From Pleomorphomonas sp. NRK KF1 (lineage in GTDB: Bacteria; Pseudomonadota; Alphaproteobacteria; Rhizobiales; Pleomorphomonadaceae), in NCBI RefSeq assembly GCF_023721755.1, contig NZ_JAMDLH010000003.1, forward strand, positions 1 to 64,000: a stretch of 64,000 nucleotides of DNA. Direction: 5' to 3'. The stretch's first letter is position 1, and each line of letters begins with the position of its first letter. The notes beneath the pieces are model-generated. The model was not told the DNA's origin. It worked only from the letters and a program-made list of their open reading frames with translations, and made no database searches. Positions 50,837 through 60,609 of this stretch are shown piece by piece. The translations under genes were made by a program, and so were the position numbers.

Positions 50837-50859
50837 AAGCCGGCCGGTTCTTCCGGCTT
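50837..50859 (+). promoter_or_regulatory. small intercistronic hairpin between exbB and exbD
   Basis: AAGCCGG (50837-50843) pairs with CCGGCTT (50853-50859) around a nine-base loop in the 50-base gap. There is no T-tract. It may tune the relative amount of ExbB and ExbD; this is inferred from position. Confidence 0.3.
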
Positions 50860-50879
50860 GGCGCTTGAAGGAGCTTGCC

Positions 50880-51317
50880 ATGGCTGCCCGGCTCGACGAC
50901 GGAACCGAACTCTCCGAAAACCATGAAATCAACGTGACTCCGTTCATCGACGTCATGCTGGTCCTCCTCATCATCTTCATGGTGGCGGCGCCCCTGGCGA
51001 CCGTCGATGTGCCGGTGGATCTGCCCGGTTCCACCGCCGCGGCAGCTCCGCGACCGGACAAGCCGCTCTATGTTACCGTTGGCGACGATCTCTCGATCAG
51101 CGTCGGCGAAGACAAGGTGGCGCGTGACGCGCTGGCCAGCCGTCTCGACGAGGCGACCGGTGGCGACAAGGCGGAGCGCATTTTTCTGCGTGCCGACCGG
51201 ACCGTGGCCTACGGCGATCTTGCCGAGGCAATGAACCTGCTTCGCGCTGCCGGTTATCTCAAGGTGGCGCTGGTTGGCATAGAGCAAGCTGCCAACCCGG
51301 TTCCGACCGGCGGTTGA
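50880..51317 (+). CDS. exbD: TonB system proton-channel protein ExbD
   Basis: This 145-residue protein has one membrane helix (about residues 20-40) with the essential Asp in NVTPFIDVMLVLLIIFMV, followed by a periplasmic domain ending ALVGIEQA, the standard ExbD/TolR layout. The start at 50880 (MAARLDDG) is six bases after AAGGAG. It follows exbB and precedes tonB. Confidence 0.93.
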   Translation: MAARLDDGTELSENHEINVTPFIDVMLVLLIIFMVAAPLATVDVPVDLPGSTAAAAPRPDKPLYVTVGDDLSISVGEDKVARDALASRLDEATGGDKAERIFLRADRTVAYGDLAEAMNLLRAAGYLKVALVGIEQAANPVPTGG

Positions 51318-51404
51318 GTGGGCGCTTCTGGCGCAGTTCCAACGAGAGCGGGCGCCGGGCTTGCGTCCGGAGGCGCGTGTTAACTAGAGGATGGAGTTTT
51401 TTCG

Positions 51405-52325
51405 GTGGACGTGGCGCCACTGGGAAGCCTCTGGAAGCCGAGAGTTCCAACCGACCCGATGGGTATTCGTTCCAGATCGAAGACCGGTCTCCTGTCACGA
51501 CGCTCCGGGCTGTTGCGCTGGTCGCTGGCCGGCGCTGCCGGCCTGGCGCTGCACGGCGTGGCTCTGTGGTGGCTTGTTCCCGCCGATGGGCCGGCGGCGG
51601 CGGTGACCGCGCCTGAAGCTATCGTCATGATCGATCTTCCGCCGGAGCCGGAACTGCCACCGCTTGAGAGCGTCGAGCAGGCGGCTGTCGAAGAGGTCAC
51701 GGAAACCCAGCCCGAGGAGATCGCCGAGCTTTTGCCTGAGCCGGACCTTGTCGAGGACCTGCCGCCCCCCGACGAGATCGAAACCGTCGAGCCTGTCGAG
51801 GAACTGGCCGAGGCGCCGCCGGAGCCGGTGGAGACGTTACCTGACGAGCCGGAAATGCTGCCTCCCTCCGAGGTTGCCATGCCGCTGCCTCCGCCACCCC
51901 CGCCCGAAATGGTCGAAACGGCCGAGGTGAAGCCCAAACCCGAACCGAAGAAGCCCGAGCGCAGGAAACCGACGCCGAAGAAGCAACCGGAGGCGAAACC
52001 GAAACCGCCAGCCGACGCCCAGGCAGCCGGAGCTGGCGCGGGGCGCGAGGCCGCCGATGCGCTCGCGGCCTATCGCAGCTCGGTCCGGCGGGCGATCGTC
52101 GGCAAGCGCCGGGCGAGCGACGCCGACAATGCCACCGGCCGGGCAACCGTGTCGTTGTCCATCGGCCGCGATGGCTCCATCGTTGGCCTTTCCGTCGGCG
52201 GCGCCCCCGCCGTTGCCGCCGCCGCCGAACGTCTCATCCGCCGAGTTGGAGCCTTCCCGCCCGTTCCCCAATCTCTCGATGCGCCCTTCAAGGTGTCGGT
52301 TCCGATCGAGTTCAAGCGGGAGTGA
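51405..52325 (+). CDS. tonB: TonB energy-transducing protein
   Basis: This 306-residue protein has a single membrane helix (about residues 38-58), a long Pro/Glu-rich then Lys/Pro-rich periplasmic linker (residues 70-210, including six consecutive prolines), and a C-terminal TonB domain (YRSSVRRAIVGKRR onward, ending FKVSVPIEFKRE). The start is GTG at 51405 with GGAG eight bases upstream; the ATG at 51459 has no ribosome site. The N-terminal extension before the helix is about 37 residues, longer than in E. coli. It energises outer-membrane receptors such as the one at 46141-48252. Confidence 0.9.
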   Translation: MDVAPLGSLWKPRVPTDPMGIRSRSKTGLLSRRSGLLRWSLAGAAGLALHGVALWWLVPADGPAAAVTAPEAIVMIDLPPEPELPPLESVEQAAVEEVTETQPEEIAELLPEPDLVEDLPPPDEIETVEPVEELAEAPPEPVETLPDEPEMLPPSEVAMPLPPPPPPEMVETAEVKPKPEPKKPERRKPTPKKQPEAKPKPPADAQAAGAGAGREAADALAAYRSSVRRAIVGKRRASDADNATGRATVSLSIGRDGSIVGLSVGGAPAVAAAAERLIRRVGAFPPVPQSLDAPFKVSVPIEFKRE

Positions 52326-52406
52326 TCCCCAAGCGCGAGGACATGGCCCAGGGTGGATTCCGATATCTGGCAGTCGGTAAGAAACGTCAAACCGTAGCCT
52401 CGGAGT

Positions 52407-52448
52407 TTGCGTTTCCGCAACGTTCGGAGGGGTAGAACCCCTTATTAT
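52407..52448 (+). promoter_or_regulatory. NnrR/DNR-type box and minus-10 of the pseudoazurin promoter
   Basis: TTGCGTTTCCGCAA at 52407-52420 is a perfect palindrome with the FNR-family geometry (5-4-5) and the TTGCG/CGCAA half-sites of NO-responsive NnrR/DNR regulators. TATTAT at 52443-52448 would put transcription start near 52455, exactly 41.5 bases from the box centre, the class II activation distance. It should drive pseudoazurin and nnrS under low oxygen and NO. Confidence 0.65.
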
Positions 52449-52480
52449 GAGCGTCAGAATCCACAAAACGAGGCTGTAAC

Positions 52481-52909
52481 ATGAAGACTCTCCTCCTCGC
52501 CGCCGCGGCTCTCGCTGTTGCTGTGCTTCCCGCTACCGCCGCCGACGTTCAGGTGAAGATGCTGAACAAGGGTGCCAAGGGCATGATGGTGTTCGAGCCG
52601 GATCTCGTGAGGGTCCAGCCGGGCGACACCGTGACCTTCGTTGCCACCGATCCCGGACATGACGCCCAGAGCGTTCCGGGAATGTTGCCCGAGGGCGCCC
52701 AGCCCTTCGAGGGCAAGATCGGCAAGGATGTCACCGTGACCTTCACCCAGTCGGGCGTCTACGGCGTCAAGTGCAAGCCGCACTACGTCATGGGCATGGT
52801 TGGCGTCGTCGTCGTGGGCGACCCGGCCCCCAACCTCGAGGCGGCCAAGGCGGCGAAGAACCCCGGAAAGGCCGGCAAGCTGTTCAAAGAACTGCTCGGC
52901 AGCCTCTGA
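52481..52909 (+). CDS. pseudoazurin, periplasmic blue copper electron carrier
   Basis: This 142-residue protein has a signal peptide (residues 1-20, ending ATA-AD) and a plastocyanin-like domain. The type I copper ligands are His60 (in DPGHDAQS), Cys98, His101 and Met106 (in VKCKPHYVMGM), with the spacing typical of pseudoazurins. A charged C-terminal tail NLEAAKAAKNPGKAGKLFKELL follows. It carries electrons to nitrite or nitrous oxide reductases in denitrifiers, which agrees with the nos cluster downstream. Confidence 0.95.
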   Translation: MKTLLLAAAALAVAVLPATAADVQVKMLNKGAKGMMVFEPDLVRVQPGDTVTFVATDPGHDAQSVPGMLPEGAQPFEGKIGKDVTVTFTQSGVYGVKCKPHYVMGMVGVVVVGDPAPNLEAAKAAKNPGKAGKLFKELLGSL

Positions 52910-52910
52910 C

Positions 52911-54089
52911 ATGACCGTCACAGCGGGGCGCTGGCATCTGCTTTCAGGTGCCTTCCGGCCATTCTTCATGCTGGCGGCCCTATGGATGGCCGGCTCGATC
53001 CTCATGTGGGTGCCCCTCTACATGGGGCACGTCGAGCTGCCCACCGCCTTCGCTCCGCGTGACTGGCATATCCACGCCATGCTGTTCGGCGGCGTGCCGC
53101 CGATCATCGCCGGCTTCACGCTCACAGCCGTCTCAAGCTGGACGGGCCGGCCCACCATAGCTGGCCAACCGCTTGCCATCCTGGCTTTGGTCTGGTTCGC
53201 CGGCCGGATCGCCGTGTCCGTGTCGGCTCTGCTCGGGCCGGTCGGGGCGGCGGTGATCGATCTCGCCTTTCCCTTGGCGCTTGCTGCCGTGCTTGGCCGC
53301 GAGGTCGTGTTGGCCGGCAACTGGCGGAATCTCAGGGTTGTCGGTCTCATTCTCATGTTGGCATTGGCCAATGCCGGCTTCCATGCCGAAGCCACAATCA
53401 ACGGACTTGCCGACGTCTCCGTTCGGGCTGCGCTGTCGGCGGTGCTGATGCTCATCCTGCTGATGGGCGGGCGCATCACGCCCGCCTTTACCCGCAACTG
53501 GCTGAAGGCGCGCGGCGAAACCAAGCTGCCCGCACCCTTCGACCGCTTTGACGCCGCCGCTATGGTTGTCTCTGGGCTCGCCTTCGTGGCATGGACGATC
53601 GTTCCGGACTGGTCCGGCACGGCCGTCGCCCTGGGGCTCGCCGGCTTGATGACTGGAGCGAGGCTCACCCGCTGGAGAGGACTTGCCACGCGAGGCGAAC
53701 CGCTGCTGCTGGTTCTGCATGTCGCGATCGCCTCGGTTGCCGTCGGCTTCGTCGTCGAGGCTCTGGCCATTCTGTGGCCGGCCGCGATCGATCCCGCCGC
53801 CGCTCTGCATCTTTGGACGGCTGGCAGCGTCGGACTGACCGTGCTCGGCGTGATGACGCGCGTCAGCCGAGGCCATACCGGCCGTCCTCTCGCCGCCGGC
53901 AAGCTTGAGGTGTTCATCTACGCCTTGGTATCGGCCGGAGCGCTGCTGCGCATGGCGGCGCCCTACATGAACGCGGCCTATTACCACCTCATCGGCTGTG
54001 CCGGAACGTTGTGGGCGGCGGCGTTTCTGACCTTCGCCATCGGCTATGCCCGCGTACTCGCCGGGCCGCGGGTCGACAAGACCTTGTGA
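52911..54089 (+). CDS. nnrS: NnrS family haem-copper membrane protein
   Basis: This 392-residue protein has about twelve predicted helices and the NnrS features: LSGAFRPFFMLAALWM, WHIHAMLFGGVPPIIAGFTLTAV with histidines that may bind haem or copper, GGRITPAFTRNWLKARG, LHLWTAGSVGLTVLGVMTRVSRGHTGRPL and MNAAYYHLIGCAGTLWAAAFLTF. NnrS proteins help cells resist NO. It starts one base after the pseudoazurin stop, so both share the NnrR-type promoter. Confidence 0.92.
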   Translation: MTVTAGRWHLLSGAFRPFFMLAALWMAGSILMWVPLYMGHVELPTAFAPRDWHIHAMLFGGVPPIIAGFTLTAVSSWTGRPTIAGQPLAILALVWFAGRIAVSVSALLGPVGAAVIDLAFPLALAAVLGREVVLAGNWRNLRVVGLILMLALANAGFHAEATINGLADVSVRAALSAVLMLILLMGGRITPAFTRNWLKARGETKLPAPFDRFDAAAMVVSGLAFVAWTIVPDWSGTAVALGLAGLMTGARLTRWRGLATRGEPLLLVLHVAIASVAVGFVVEALAILWPAAIDPAAALHLWTAGSVGLTVLGVMTRVSRGHTGRPLAAGKLEVFIYALVSAGALLRMAAPYMNAAYYHLIGCAGTLWAAAFLTFAIGYARVLAGPRVDKTL

Positions 54090-54099
54090 TCTACATCAA
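54086..54099. promoter_or_regulatory. FNR/Nnr-type box upstream of nosR
   Basis: GTGATCTACATCAA differs from the FNR consensus TTGAT-N4-ATCAA at one base. It overlaps the last codon of nnrS and lies 90 bases before nosR. It suggests oxygen- or NO-dependent control of the nos operon. Confidence 0.6.
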
Positions 54100-54143
54100 T
54101 CGAATTTGTGCCAGCGCAACGAAGGTCCATGCCGTCTCGTGAA

Positions 54144-54166
54144 AACATGATGGCATAGTTCATGTT
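54144..54166. promoter_or_regulatory. inverted repeat just upstream of nosR
   Basis: AACATGA and TCATGTT are 7-base arms around a nine-base spacer that contains CATAGT, a possible minus-10. It ends 24 bases before the nosR start and could be a second operator or a 5' leader hairpin. Confidence 0.4.
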
Positions 54167-54189
54167 GTGTGATTCCCGGGGGAGGCGAG

Positions 54190-56427
54190 ATGAGACAGAC
54201 GGCGACGCCCTGGTTCGTCAGGATGGTGACGGCCTTTTGCCTCGCGCTCGGTTTGGCGCTTGTCGCCGCGTCTTCCCAAGCCGCCGGTCTCGCCGATTTC
54301 CTTGGCAAGGTAGCCCCATCGGACATGGTGCCGGGGGCGGATGCCTACGGTTCCATCCGTGAGGACTTGCCGGCCGCGCCCGTCCTCAAGGCGGGAGAGC
54401 GGATCGGCTGGGTATTTCTCAACACGGATTTCGTGCCGGCGACCGGTTACTCCGGCAAGCCGATCCACATTCTCGTCGGCCTGGACGACAGGGCGGTGAT
54501 AACCGGTGTCCGGCTCGTCAAGCATTCGGAGCCCATCGTTCTGGTGGGCATTCCCGAGGCCAAGATCACCGCGGTAATCGACAAATACACCGGGCTCGAT
54601 TTGAAGCGCGAGGCCGAAGGCCCGGCCCACGACCTCGATATCGTCTCCGGTGCCACCGTGACCATCATGGTGATCGACGATTCGATCCGGCGATCGGGGC
54701 TGAAGGCTGCGCGCGCGCTGGGGCTCGAAGGTTTTGCGACGGTCGGTCCCGGCCCGGCCACCGATCTGAAGACGGTCGATCGCAGCAAGGATGCTGTGAC
54801 CGACTGGACGACGCTCACCGGCGACGGATCGATACGCCGGTTCAGCATGTCGGTGGCCGAGATCAACGCCGCCTTCGAAAAGCAGGGCGACCCCCGCGCC
54901 GCTTCCCATCGCGAGGCGGGCGCCGACACCGATCCTTACATCGATATCTACGTCGGATTGGCCAGCCAACCGTCGATCGGTCGCACTCTCCTTGGGGATG
55001 CCGCCTATGCCAACCTGACGCGCCGGCTCGGTGATGGCGGCGAGGCGATCTTCGTGGCTAGCACGGGGAACTGGTCCTTCAAGGGGTCCGGCTACGTGCG
55101 CGGCGGCATCTTCGACCGCATCACGCTGCTGCAGGGTGAGACGACCATCCGCTTCCGCGACAAGGATCACTTGCGCGTCGTCCGCATGGCGCCTTCCGAT
55201 GCGCCGACATTCAACGAGATGGACCTCTTCGTCATTCCCAAGGGGACCGGATTCGACCCTGCGGCACCCTGGCGGTTGCAGTTGTTGGTCTCGCGGGCCG
55301 TTGGCGCCATCGAAAAGCTGTTTCTGACCTACGACGTCGATTACGCGCTGCCATCAGGCTATCTCGTGACTCAGCCCAGGCCGGCGGCCGTCACGCCTGC
55401 GGCGACGCCCGCAGCGGAGGTGTCCGCCGCCGACGAAATGCCGGCTCGCGACCGTCTCTGGCTCCGCATCTGGGAAGCCAAGCGTACCGAGGTAGCCATC
55501 ATCGTCGCGGCGCTTGCCGCGCTGACCGGCATCTTCTTCTTCCAGACCTTCGCCACGAAGAACGAGCGGGTGTTCCGGATCATCCGTCTCAGCTATCTCG
55601 CCTTCACGCTGGTCTTCATCGGCTGGTACGCCAACGCCCAGCTTTCGGTGGTCAACCTGCTCGCCGTCCTGTCGGCGCTGGTTAGCGATTTCCGTTGGGA
55701 AACCTTCCTGATGGACCCGCTGATCTTCATCCTGTGGTTCGCGGTGGCGGCGGCGCTGCTGTTTTGGGCGCGCGGCGCCTATTGCGGCTGGCTCTGCCCG
55801 TTCGGCGCCTTGCAGGAGTGGTCGAACCAGATCGCGCGCTGGCTGCGGATTCCGCAGATTCGCCTGCCCTGGGGGCTGCACGAGCGCCTCTGGCCGATCA
55901 AGTATATGATCTTCCTTGGTCTTCTCGGCATCTCCTTCTACTCACTCGACATGGCCGAGCATTATGCCGAGGTCGAGCCGTTCAAGACGGCGATCATCCT
56001 GAAGTTCGATCGTCCCTGGCCCTACGTGCTGTTTGCGCTCGCCACGCTCGCACCGGGCCTGTTCATCGAACGCTTCTATTGCCGCTACGTCTGCCCGCTC
56101 GGCGGCGGCCTTGCCATCCCGGCCCGGCTGCACATGTTCCGCTGGCTGAAGCGCTATCGCGAATGCGGCAATCCCTGCCAGACCTGCGCGCACGAGTGTC
56201 CGGTGCAGGCGATCCACCCGACGGGTGAGATCAACCCCAACGAATGCGTCTCCTGTCTGCACTGCCAGGTGCTCTACCGCAGCACGACCCGCTGCCCGGT
56301 GGTGATCGGCAAGCTGCGCAAGCGGGAGCGCTTCGAACGCCAGAACGGTCTCGCCCAGACGGGGGCAGCGGCATCCGGCGGCAACTCTGCCGTTCGGAAC
56401 GAAGTGGGCGGTTCGGCGCAGGCCTGA
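54190..56427 (+). CDS. nosR: NosR, membrane flavo-iron-sulfur protein for N2O reductase
   Basis: This 745-residue protein has a signal-like N-terminal helix, a periplasmic FMN-binding domain (residues 80-190) with the flavinylation-type motif SGATVT near residue 155, about six membrane helices, and a cytoplasmic polyferredoxin end: [36 protein letters not shown], then [38 protein letters not shown]. It passes electrons to NosZ and is needed for nos expression. The start at 54190 follows GGGGGAGG. It leads the nosRZDFYLX operon. Confidence 0.95.
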   Translation: MRQTATPWFVRMVTAFCLALGLALVAASSQAAGLADFLGKVAPSDMVPGADAYGSIREDLPAAPVLKAGERIGWVFLNTDFVPATGYSGKPIHILVGLDDRAVITGVRLVKHSEPIVLVGIPEAKITAVIDKYTGLDLKREAEGPAHDLDIVSGATVTIMVIDDSIRRSGLKAARALGLEGFATVGPGPATDLKTVDRSKDAVTDWTTLTGDGSIRRFSMSVAEINAAFEKQGDPRAASHREAGADTDPYIDIYVGLASQPSIGRTLLGDAAYANLTRRLGDGGEAIFVASTGNWSFKGSGYVRGGIFDRITLLQGETTIRFRDKDHLRVVRMAPSDAPTFNEMDLFVIPKGTGFDPAAPWRLQLLVSRAVGAIEKLFLTYDVDYALPSGYLVTQPRPAAVTPAATPAAEVSAADEMPARDRLWLRIWEAKRTEVAIIVAALAALTGIFFFQTFATKNERVFRIIRLSYLAFTLVFIGWYANAQLSVVNLLAVLSALVSDFRWETFLMDPLIFILWFAVAAALLFWARGAYCGWLCPFGALQEWSNQIARWLRIPQIRLPWGLHERLWPIKYMIFLGLLGISFYSLDMAEHYAEVEPFKTAIILKFDRPWPYVLFALATLAPGLFIERFYCRYVCPLGGGLAIPARLHMFRWLKRYRECGNPCQTCAHECPVQAIHPTGEINPNECVSCLHCQVLYRSTTRCPVVIGKLRKRERFERQNGLAQTGAAASGGNSAVRNEVGGSAQA

Positions 56428-56450
56428 AAAAGAAAATCGAGGAGAGCGAT

Positions 56451-58364
56451 ATGACTGAAGAGACGCATAATCTGTCCCGCCGATCGCTGTTGGGCGGCAC
56501 GGCCAAGACGGCGGTGTTCGCCGGCGTGGCGGCATCGGCCGTCGGTGGCCTGATGGCCACCGGCAGCACCAAGGCGGCGGAGTCGACGAACAAGGTCGAG
56601 GTGAAGCCCGGCGAACTCGACGAGTATTATGGCTTCTGGTCGTCCGGCCAGACCGGAGAGCTGCGCATCCTCGGCGTGCCGTCGATGCGCGAGCTGATCC
56701 GCGTGCCGGTGTTCAACCGCTGCTCGGCCACCGGCTGGGGCGCCACGAACGAAAGTCTCAAGGTGCTGACCGAAGGTCTTCTGCCGGAGACCAAGGAGTT
56801 CCTGGCCAAGCGTGGACTGAAGACCTACCAGAACGGCGACCTGCATCATCCGCACATGTCCTACACGGAAGGCACGTATGACGGTCGCTACCTGTTCATG
56901 AACGACAAGGCCAACACGCGGATCGCCCGCGTGCGCTGCGACGTGATGCGTTGCGACAAGATCCTCGAGATCCCCAACGCCTCGGATATCCATGGCATGC
57001 GGCCGCAGAAGTATCCGCGTACCGGCTACATCTTCGCCAACGGCGAGCATGAGGCCCCGCTGGTCAACGACGGCACGATCCTCGACGATCCCAAGGAATA
57101 CGTGAACATCTTCACCGCCGTCGACGGCGACAAGATGGAAGTCGCCTGGCAGGTGATCGTGTCGGGCAACCTCGACAACACCAACACCGACTACAAGGGC
57201 AACTACGCCTTCTCCACTTCCTACAACTCGGAAATGGGCGTCAATCTCGCCGAGATGACCGCCAACGAGACCGACCACGTCGTCATCTTCGACATCAAGG
57301 CGATCGAGGCGGGCGTTGCCGCTGGCGATTATCAGGAGCTCAACGGCGCCAAGGTGCTCGACGGGCGCAAGGGCAAGAACTCCAAGTACACCCGCTACGT
57401 CCCGATTCCCAACAGCCCGCACGGCGTCAACGCCTCGCCGGACGGCAAGTACATCATGATCAACGGCAAGCTGTCGCCGACGGTGTCGATCATCGACGTC
57501 GACAAGGTCGAGCCGCTGTTCAAGGACAACGCCGATCCGCGCTCTTGCGTCGTCGGCGAGCCTGAACTCGGCCTCGGCCCGCTTCATACCGCCTTCGACA
57601 ACCGTGGACACGCCTATACGACGCTGTTCCTCGACAGCCAGATGGTGAAGTGGGACATCGAGAAGGCGATCCGTGCCTACAAGGGCGAGAAGGTCGACCC
57701 GATCGTCCAGAAGATCGACGTCGCCTACCAGCCCGGCCACAACTCGACCTCCATGGGCGAAACCAAGGATGCCGACGGCAAGTGGCTGGTGTCGATGAAC
57801 AAGTTCTCCAAGGACCGCTATCTCAATGTCGGTCCGCTTAAGCCCGAGAACGAGCAGCTCATCGACATCTCCGGCGACGAGATGAAGCTGGTGCACGACA
57901 GCCCGACCTTTGCCGAGCCGCACGATAGCATCCTGGTGCGCGCCGACATCGTCAACCCGCTGGCAGTGTGGAAGCGCGACGATCCGTTCTTCGCCGACGC
58001 CGTCGCGCAGGCCAAGGCCGATGGCGTCGACCTCGAGGCCGACAGCACGGTGATCCGTGACGGCAACAAGGTGCGCGTCTACATGACGTCGGTGGCGCCG
58101 GCCTTCGGTCTCGAAAGCTTCGAGGTGACCGAGGGCGACGAGGTCACCGTCTACGTCACCAACCTTGATGACGTGGAGGACCTCACCCACGGCTTCACCA
58201 TTTCCAACTACGGCATCGCCATGGAAGTGGCGCCCCAGGCGACCGCGTCGGTGACGTTCACCGCCGATCGGCCGGGTGTGCATTGGTTCTACTGCCAGTG
58301 GTTCTGCCACGCTCTCCACATGGAGATGCGCGGCCGCATGCTGGTGAAGCCGAAGTCGGCCTGA
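56451..58364 (+). CDS. nosZ: nitrous oxide reductase (clade I)
   Basis: This 637-residue periplasmic copper enzyme reduces N2O to N2. It has a Tat signal (SRRSLLGG), a seven-bladed propeller carrying the CuZ histidines (for example [44 protein letters not shown] and [31 protein letters not shown]) and a cupredoxin domain with the CuA motif [15 protein letters not shown] near the end. Tat export and association with NosR make it clade I. The start at 56451 has GGAGAG eight bases upstream. All key residues appear present. Confidence 0.97.
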   Translation: MTEETHNLSRRSLLGGTAKTAVFAGVAASAVGGLMATGSTKAAESTNKVEVKPGELDEYYGFWSSGQTGELRILGVPSMRELIRVPVFNRCSATGWGATNESLKVLTEGLLPETKEFLAKRGLKTYQNGDLHHPHMSYTEGTYDGRYLFMNDKANTRIARVRCDVMRCDKILEIPNASDIHGMRPQKYPRTGYIFANGEHEAPLVNDGTILDDPKEYVNIFTAVDGDKMEVAWQVIVSGNLDNTNTDYKGNYAFSTSYNSEMGVNLAEMTANETDHVVIFDIKAIEAGVAAGDYQELNGAKVLDGRKGKNSKYTRYVPIPNSPHGVNASPDGKYIMINGKLSPTVSIIDVDKVEPLFKDNADPRSCVVGEPELGLGPLHTAFDNRGHAYTTLFLDSQMVKWDIEKAIRAYKGEKVDPIVQKIDVAYQPGHNSTSMGETKDADGKWLVSMNKFSKDRYLNVGPLKPENEQLIDISGDEMKLVHDSPTFAEPHDSILVRADIVNPLAVWKRDDPFFADAVAQAKADGVDLEADSTVIRDGNKVRVYMTSVAPAFGLESFEVTEGDEVTVYVTNLDDVEDLTHGFTISNYGIAMEVAPQATASVTFTADRPGVHWFYCQWFCHALHMEMRGRMLVKPKSA

Positions 58365-58373
58365 GGTTAGCTC

Positions 58374-59693
58374 ATGAAGGCGCTCCACCTCATCGCCACG
58401 GTTCTTCTCTGCTGCGCCGGTCCCGCTGGCGCAGCAGAGATCGCCGTCGGCCATGAGGCGGACGCACTCGGCGAAGCCATCCGAAACGCCGCGCCGGGGG
58501 ATGTTCTCCGGCTCGGCAACGTTCAATACGCCGGCCCGGTCTCCATAGACCGACCGCTGACGCTGATCGGCGATCGGGACAGCCGCATCGTCGGCAACGG
58601 CGAGGGCACGGTCGTCACGGTCGAGGCCGACGACGTGGCGCTGAAAGGGCTCTACATCACCGGTTCAGGCCGCAAGCTCGACAGGCTGGACAGTGGTATC
58701 GCGCTCGCCAAGGGAACGCGCCGCGCCCTGGTCGAGGGCAACCGCATCGTCATGAACCTGATCGGCGTCGACGTTCAGGGCGCAATTGACGCCACGGTGC
58801 GCGGCAACACGATCGTCGGCCGAACCGACATGCGCCGGGCCGAGATGGGCTCCGGCATCTATGTCTGGAACGCGCCGGGCCTTCTCGTTGAACACAATGA
58901 CATCCGTCGCGGCCGGGACGGTATTTTTGTCTCGACATCGATGAAGGCACGCTACCGCTTCAACCGCATGCAGGAGCTGCGCTTCGCTTTCCACTCGATG
59001 TACGCCAACGACATCGTGCTGGAGAACAACCTGTCGCGCGGCAACACGCTTGGTTTCGCCTTCATGTTCTCGCGCAACGTTACGGCGACCGACAATCTTT
59101 CGGTGGGCGACGCCACCCATGGCCTGTTCCTGAACTCGGTGAATGGTTCTGTTCTCCTTCACAACGAGGTTCGTGACGGCGGCGAGAAGTGTCTTTTCGT
59201 CTATGGCGCCGTGCGCAACCGCTTTGAAGGCAACCGCCTCGAAGGCTGCGATATCGGCATTCACCTGACCGGAGGCGCCTCCGAGAACGTGCTGACCGGC
59301 AACGCCGTCATCGGCAATCGGACGCAGGTGAAATACGTCGGAACCCGCTGGCTGGAGTGGAGCGGCGTTCCCGAGGCCGCCGGTCGGACGGATAAGGCGC
59401 GCGGCAACTACTGGTCCGATCACGTCGCCTTCGACATTGATGGCGACGGCATTGCCGACAGCCCTTATCGCCCCAACGACACCGTGGACGTCTTGATATG
59501 GGGCCAGCCGATGGCCCGCCTGCTTCTCGGTGCGCCGGCGGTGCAGCTCATTCGCTGGGCGCAGTCGCGCTTTCCGGGTTTGTTGCCGGGCGGCGCCATC
59601 GACAGCCATCCGTTGATGACGCCCGAAGGGACAGGGCCGCGTCCTGTCGCCACCTCTTTTTCGGTCGGCTTTGCGCCCGCTGGGGAGAACTGA
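58374..59693 (+). CDS. nosD: NosD, periplasmic copper-site assembly protein
   Basis: This 439-residue protein has a signal peptide (MKALHLIATVLLCCAGPAGA) and a right-handed beta-helix of CASH-type repeats seen as NRIVMNLIGVDVQG, GNTIVGRTDMRRAEMGSGIYVWNAPGLLVEHNDIRRGRDGIFV and RGNYWSDHVAFDIDGDGIADSPY. It works with the NosFY ABC complex in maturation of the CuZ site of NosZ. It follows nosZ by nine bases. Confidence 0.94.
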   Translation: MKALHLIATVLLCCAGPAGAAEIAVGHEADALGEAIRNAAPGDVLRLGNVQYAGPVSIDRPLTLIGDRDSRIVGNGEGTVVTVEADDVALKGLYITGSGRKLDRLDSGIALAKGTRRALVEGNRIVMNLIGVDVQGAIDATVRGNTIVGRTDMRRAEMGSGIYVWNAPGLLVEHNDIRRGRDGIFVSTSMKARYRFNRMQELRFAFHSMYANDIVLENNLSRGNTLGFAFMFSRNVTATDNLSVGDATHGLFLNSVNGSVLLHNEVRDGGEKCLFVYGAVRNRFEGNRLEGCDIGIHLTGGASENVLTGNAVIGNRTQVKYVGTRWLEWSGVPEAAGRTDKARGNYWSDHVAFDIDGDGIADSPYRPNDTVDVLIWGQPMARLLLGAPAVQLIRWAQSRFPGLLPGGAIDSHPLMTPEGTGPRPVATSFSVGFAPAGEN

Positions 59694-59694
59694 C

Positions 59695-60609
59695 ATGACG
59701 GACGCCACCGTTCTCTCCGTGGAAGAGTTGACCGTCCGCTTCGGCGCCGTGACGGCGGTGGACGGCGTCAGCCTTACCGTCGCACCGGGCGAGCGGGTGG
59801 CGCTGCTCGGCCACAACGGCGCCGGCAAGTCGACCCTGTTCAAGACCGTACTCGGCTTCCTGAAACCGGCCGCCGGTCGTCTGTCCATTGGCGGCGTCAT
59901 CCCCGGCTCGGATGCGGCACGCCGCGCGGTCAGCTATCTGCCCGAACAGGTGGCCTTTCCGAAGGCTCTGACCGGCACCGAGATTCTCACCCATTTCGCT
60001 CGTCTGAAAGGCGTCGCACCGAAGGCGGCATTGCCGCTTCTCGAAGTCGTCGGCATCGCCGATGCCGCCAAACGGGCCGTCGGCACCTATTCCAAGGGCA
60101 TGCGTCAGCGCCTCGGCCTCGCTCAGGCCCTGATCGGGACACCGCGCCTTTTGCTGCTGGACGAGCCGACCTCCGGTCTCGATCCCGTTTCGCGGCGCGA
60201 GTTTTATGACGTGCTGGAGGCCTCGGCCCGCGCCGGCACGGCGGTGCTGCTCTCCTCGCACTCGCTGTCGGAGATCGAGAACCGCATCGACCGCATCGCC
60301 ATCCTGGCCAAAGGGAAGCTGCGCGCCGAAGGGGCACTTTCCGACCTGTCTCGCCGGGCCGGCTTGCCGATCCGCATCCGCATCGAGGCGGCCGAAGGCC
60401 GTGTCGAGGCCGTGCATGCCCACCTCGGCGGCGAGCGCGTCAACGGTCGGTCGGTCGTCGTCACCTGCCGCGCCGAGGACAAGGTGGGGGCGCTGGCGCG
60501 CCTCGCCGAACTCGGCTCCGATATCGCCGACATCGACATCGCCCTGCCGGATCTCGACGACGTCTACCGTCACTATTCCGGCCTCACCGTCGAAGGAGCG
60601 ACCCAATGA
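59695..60609 (+). CDS. nosF: NosF, ABC ATPase for NosZ maturation
   Basis: This 304-residue ATPase has Walker A GHNGAGKST, signature YSKGMRQRLGLAQA, Walker B LLLLDEPTSGLDP and the switch His in SSHSLSEIE, then a C-terminal region of about 85 residues. It pairs with NosY in the membrane and NosD in the periplasm. It starts one base after nosD and overlaps nosY by four bases. Confidence 0.95.
   Translation: MTDATVLSVEELTVRFGAVTAVDGVSLTVAPGERVALLGHNGAGKSTLFKTVLGFLKPAAGRLSIGGVIPGSDAARRAVSYLPEQVAFPKALTGTEILTHFARLKGVAPKAALPLLEVVGIADAAKRAVGTYSKGMRQRLGLAQALIGTPRLLLLDEPTSGLDPVSRREFYDVLEASARAGTAVLLSSHSLSEIENRIDRIAILAKGKLRAEGALSDLSRRAGLPIRIRIEAAEGRVEAVHAHLGGERVNGRSVVVTCRAEDKVGALARLAELGSDIADIDIALPDLDDVYRHYSGLTVEGATQ

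Noticed and set aside
56274-58526. 750-codon open frame on the minus strand covering nosZ
   Set aside because: Its length follows from nosZ codon bias. The product has no recognisable motif, and nosZ on the other strand is unambiguous.
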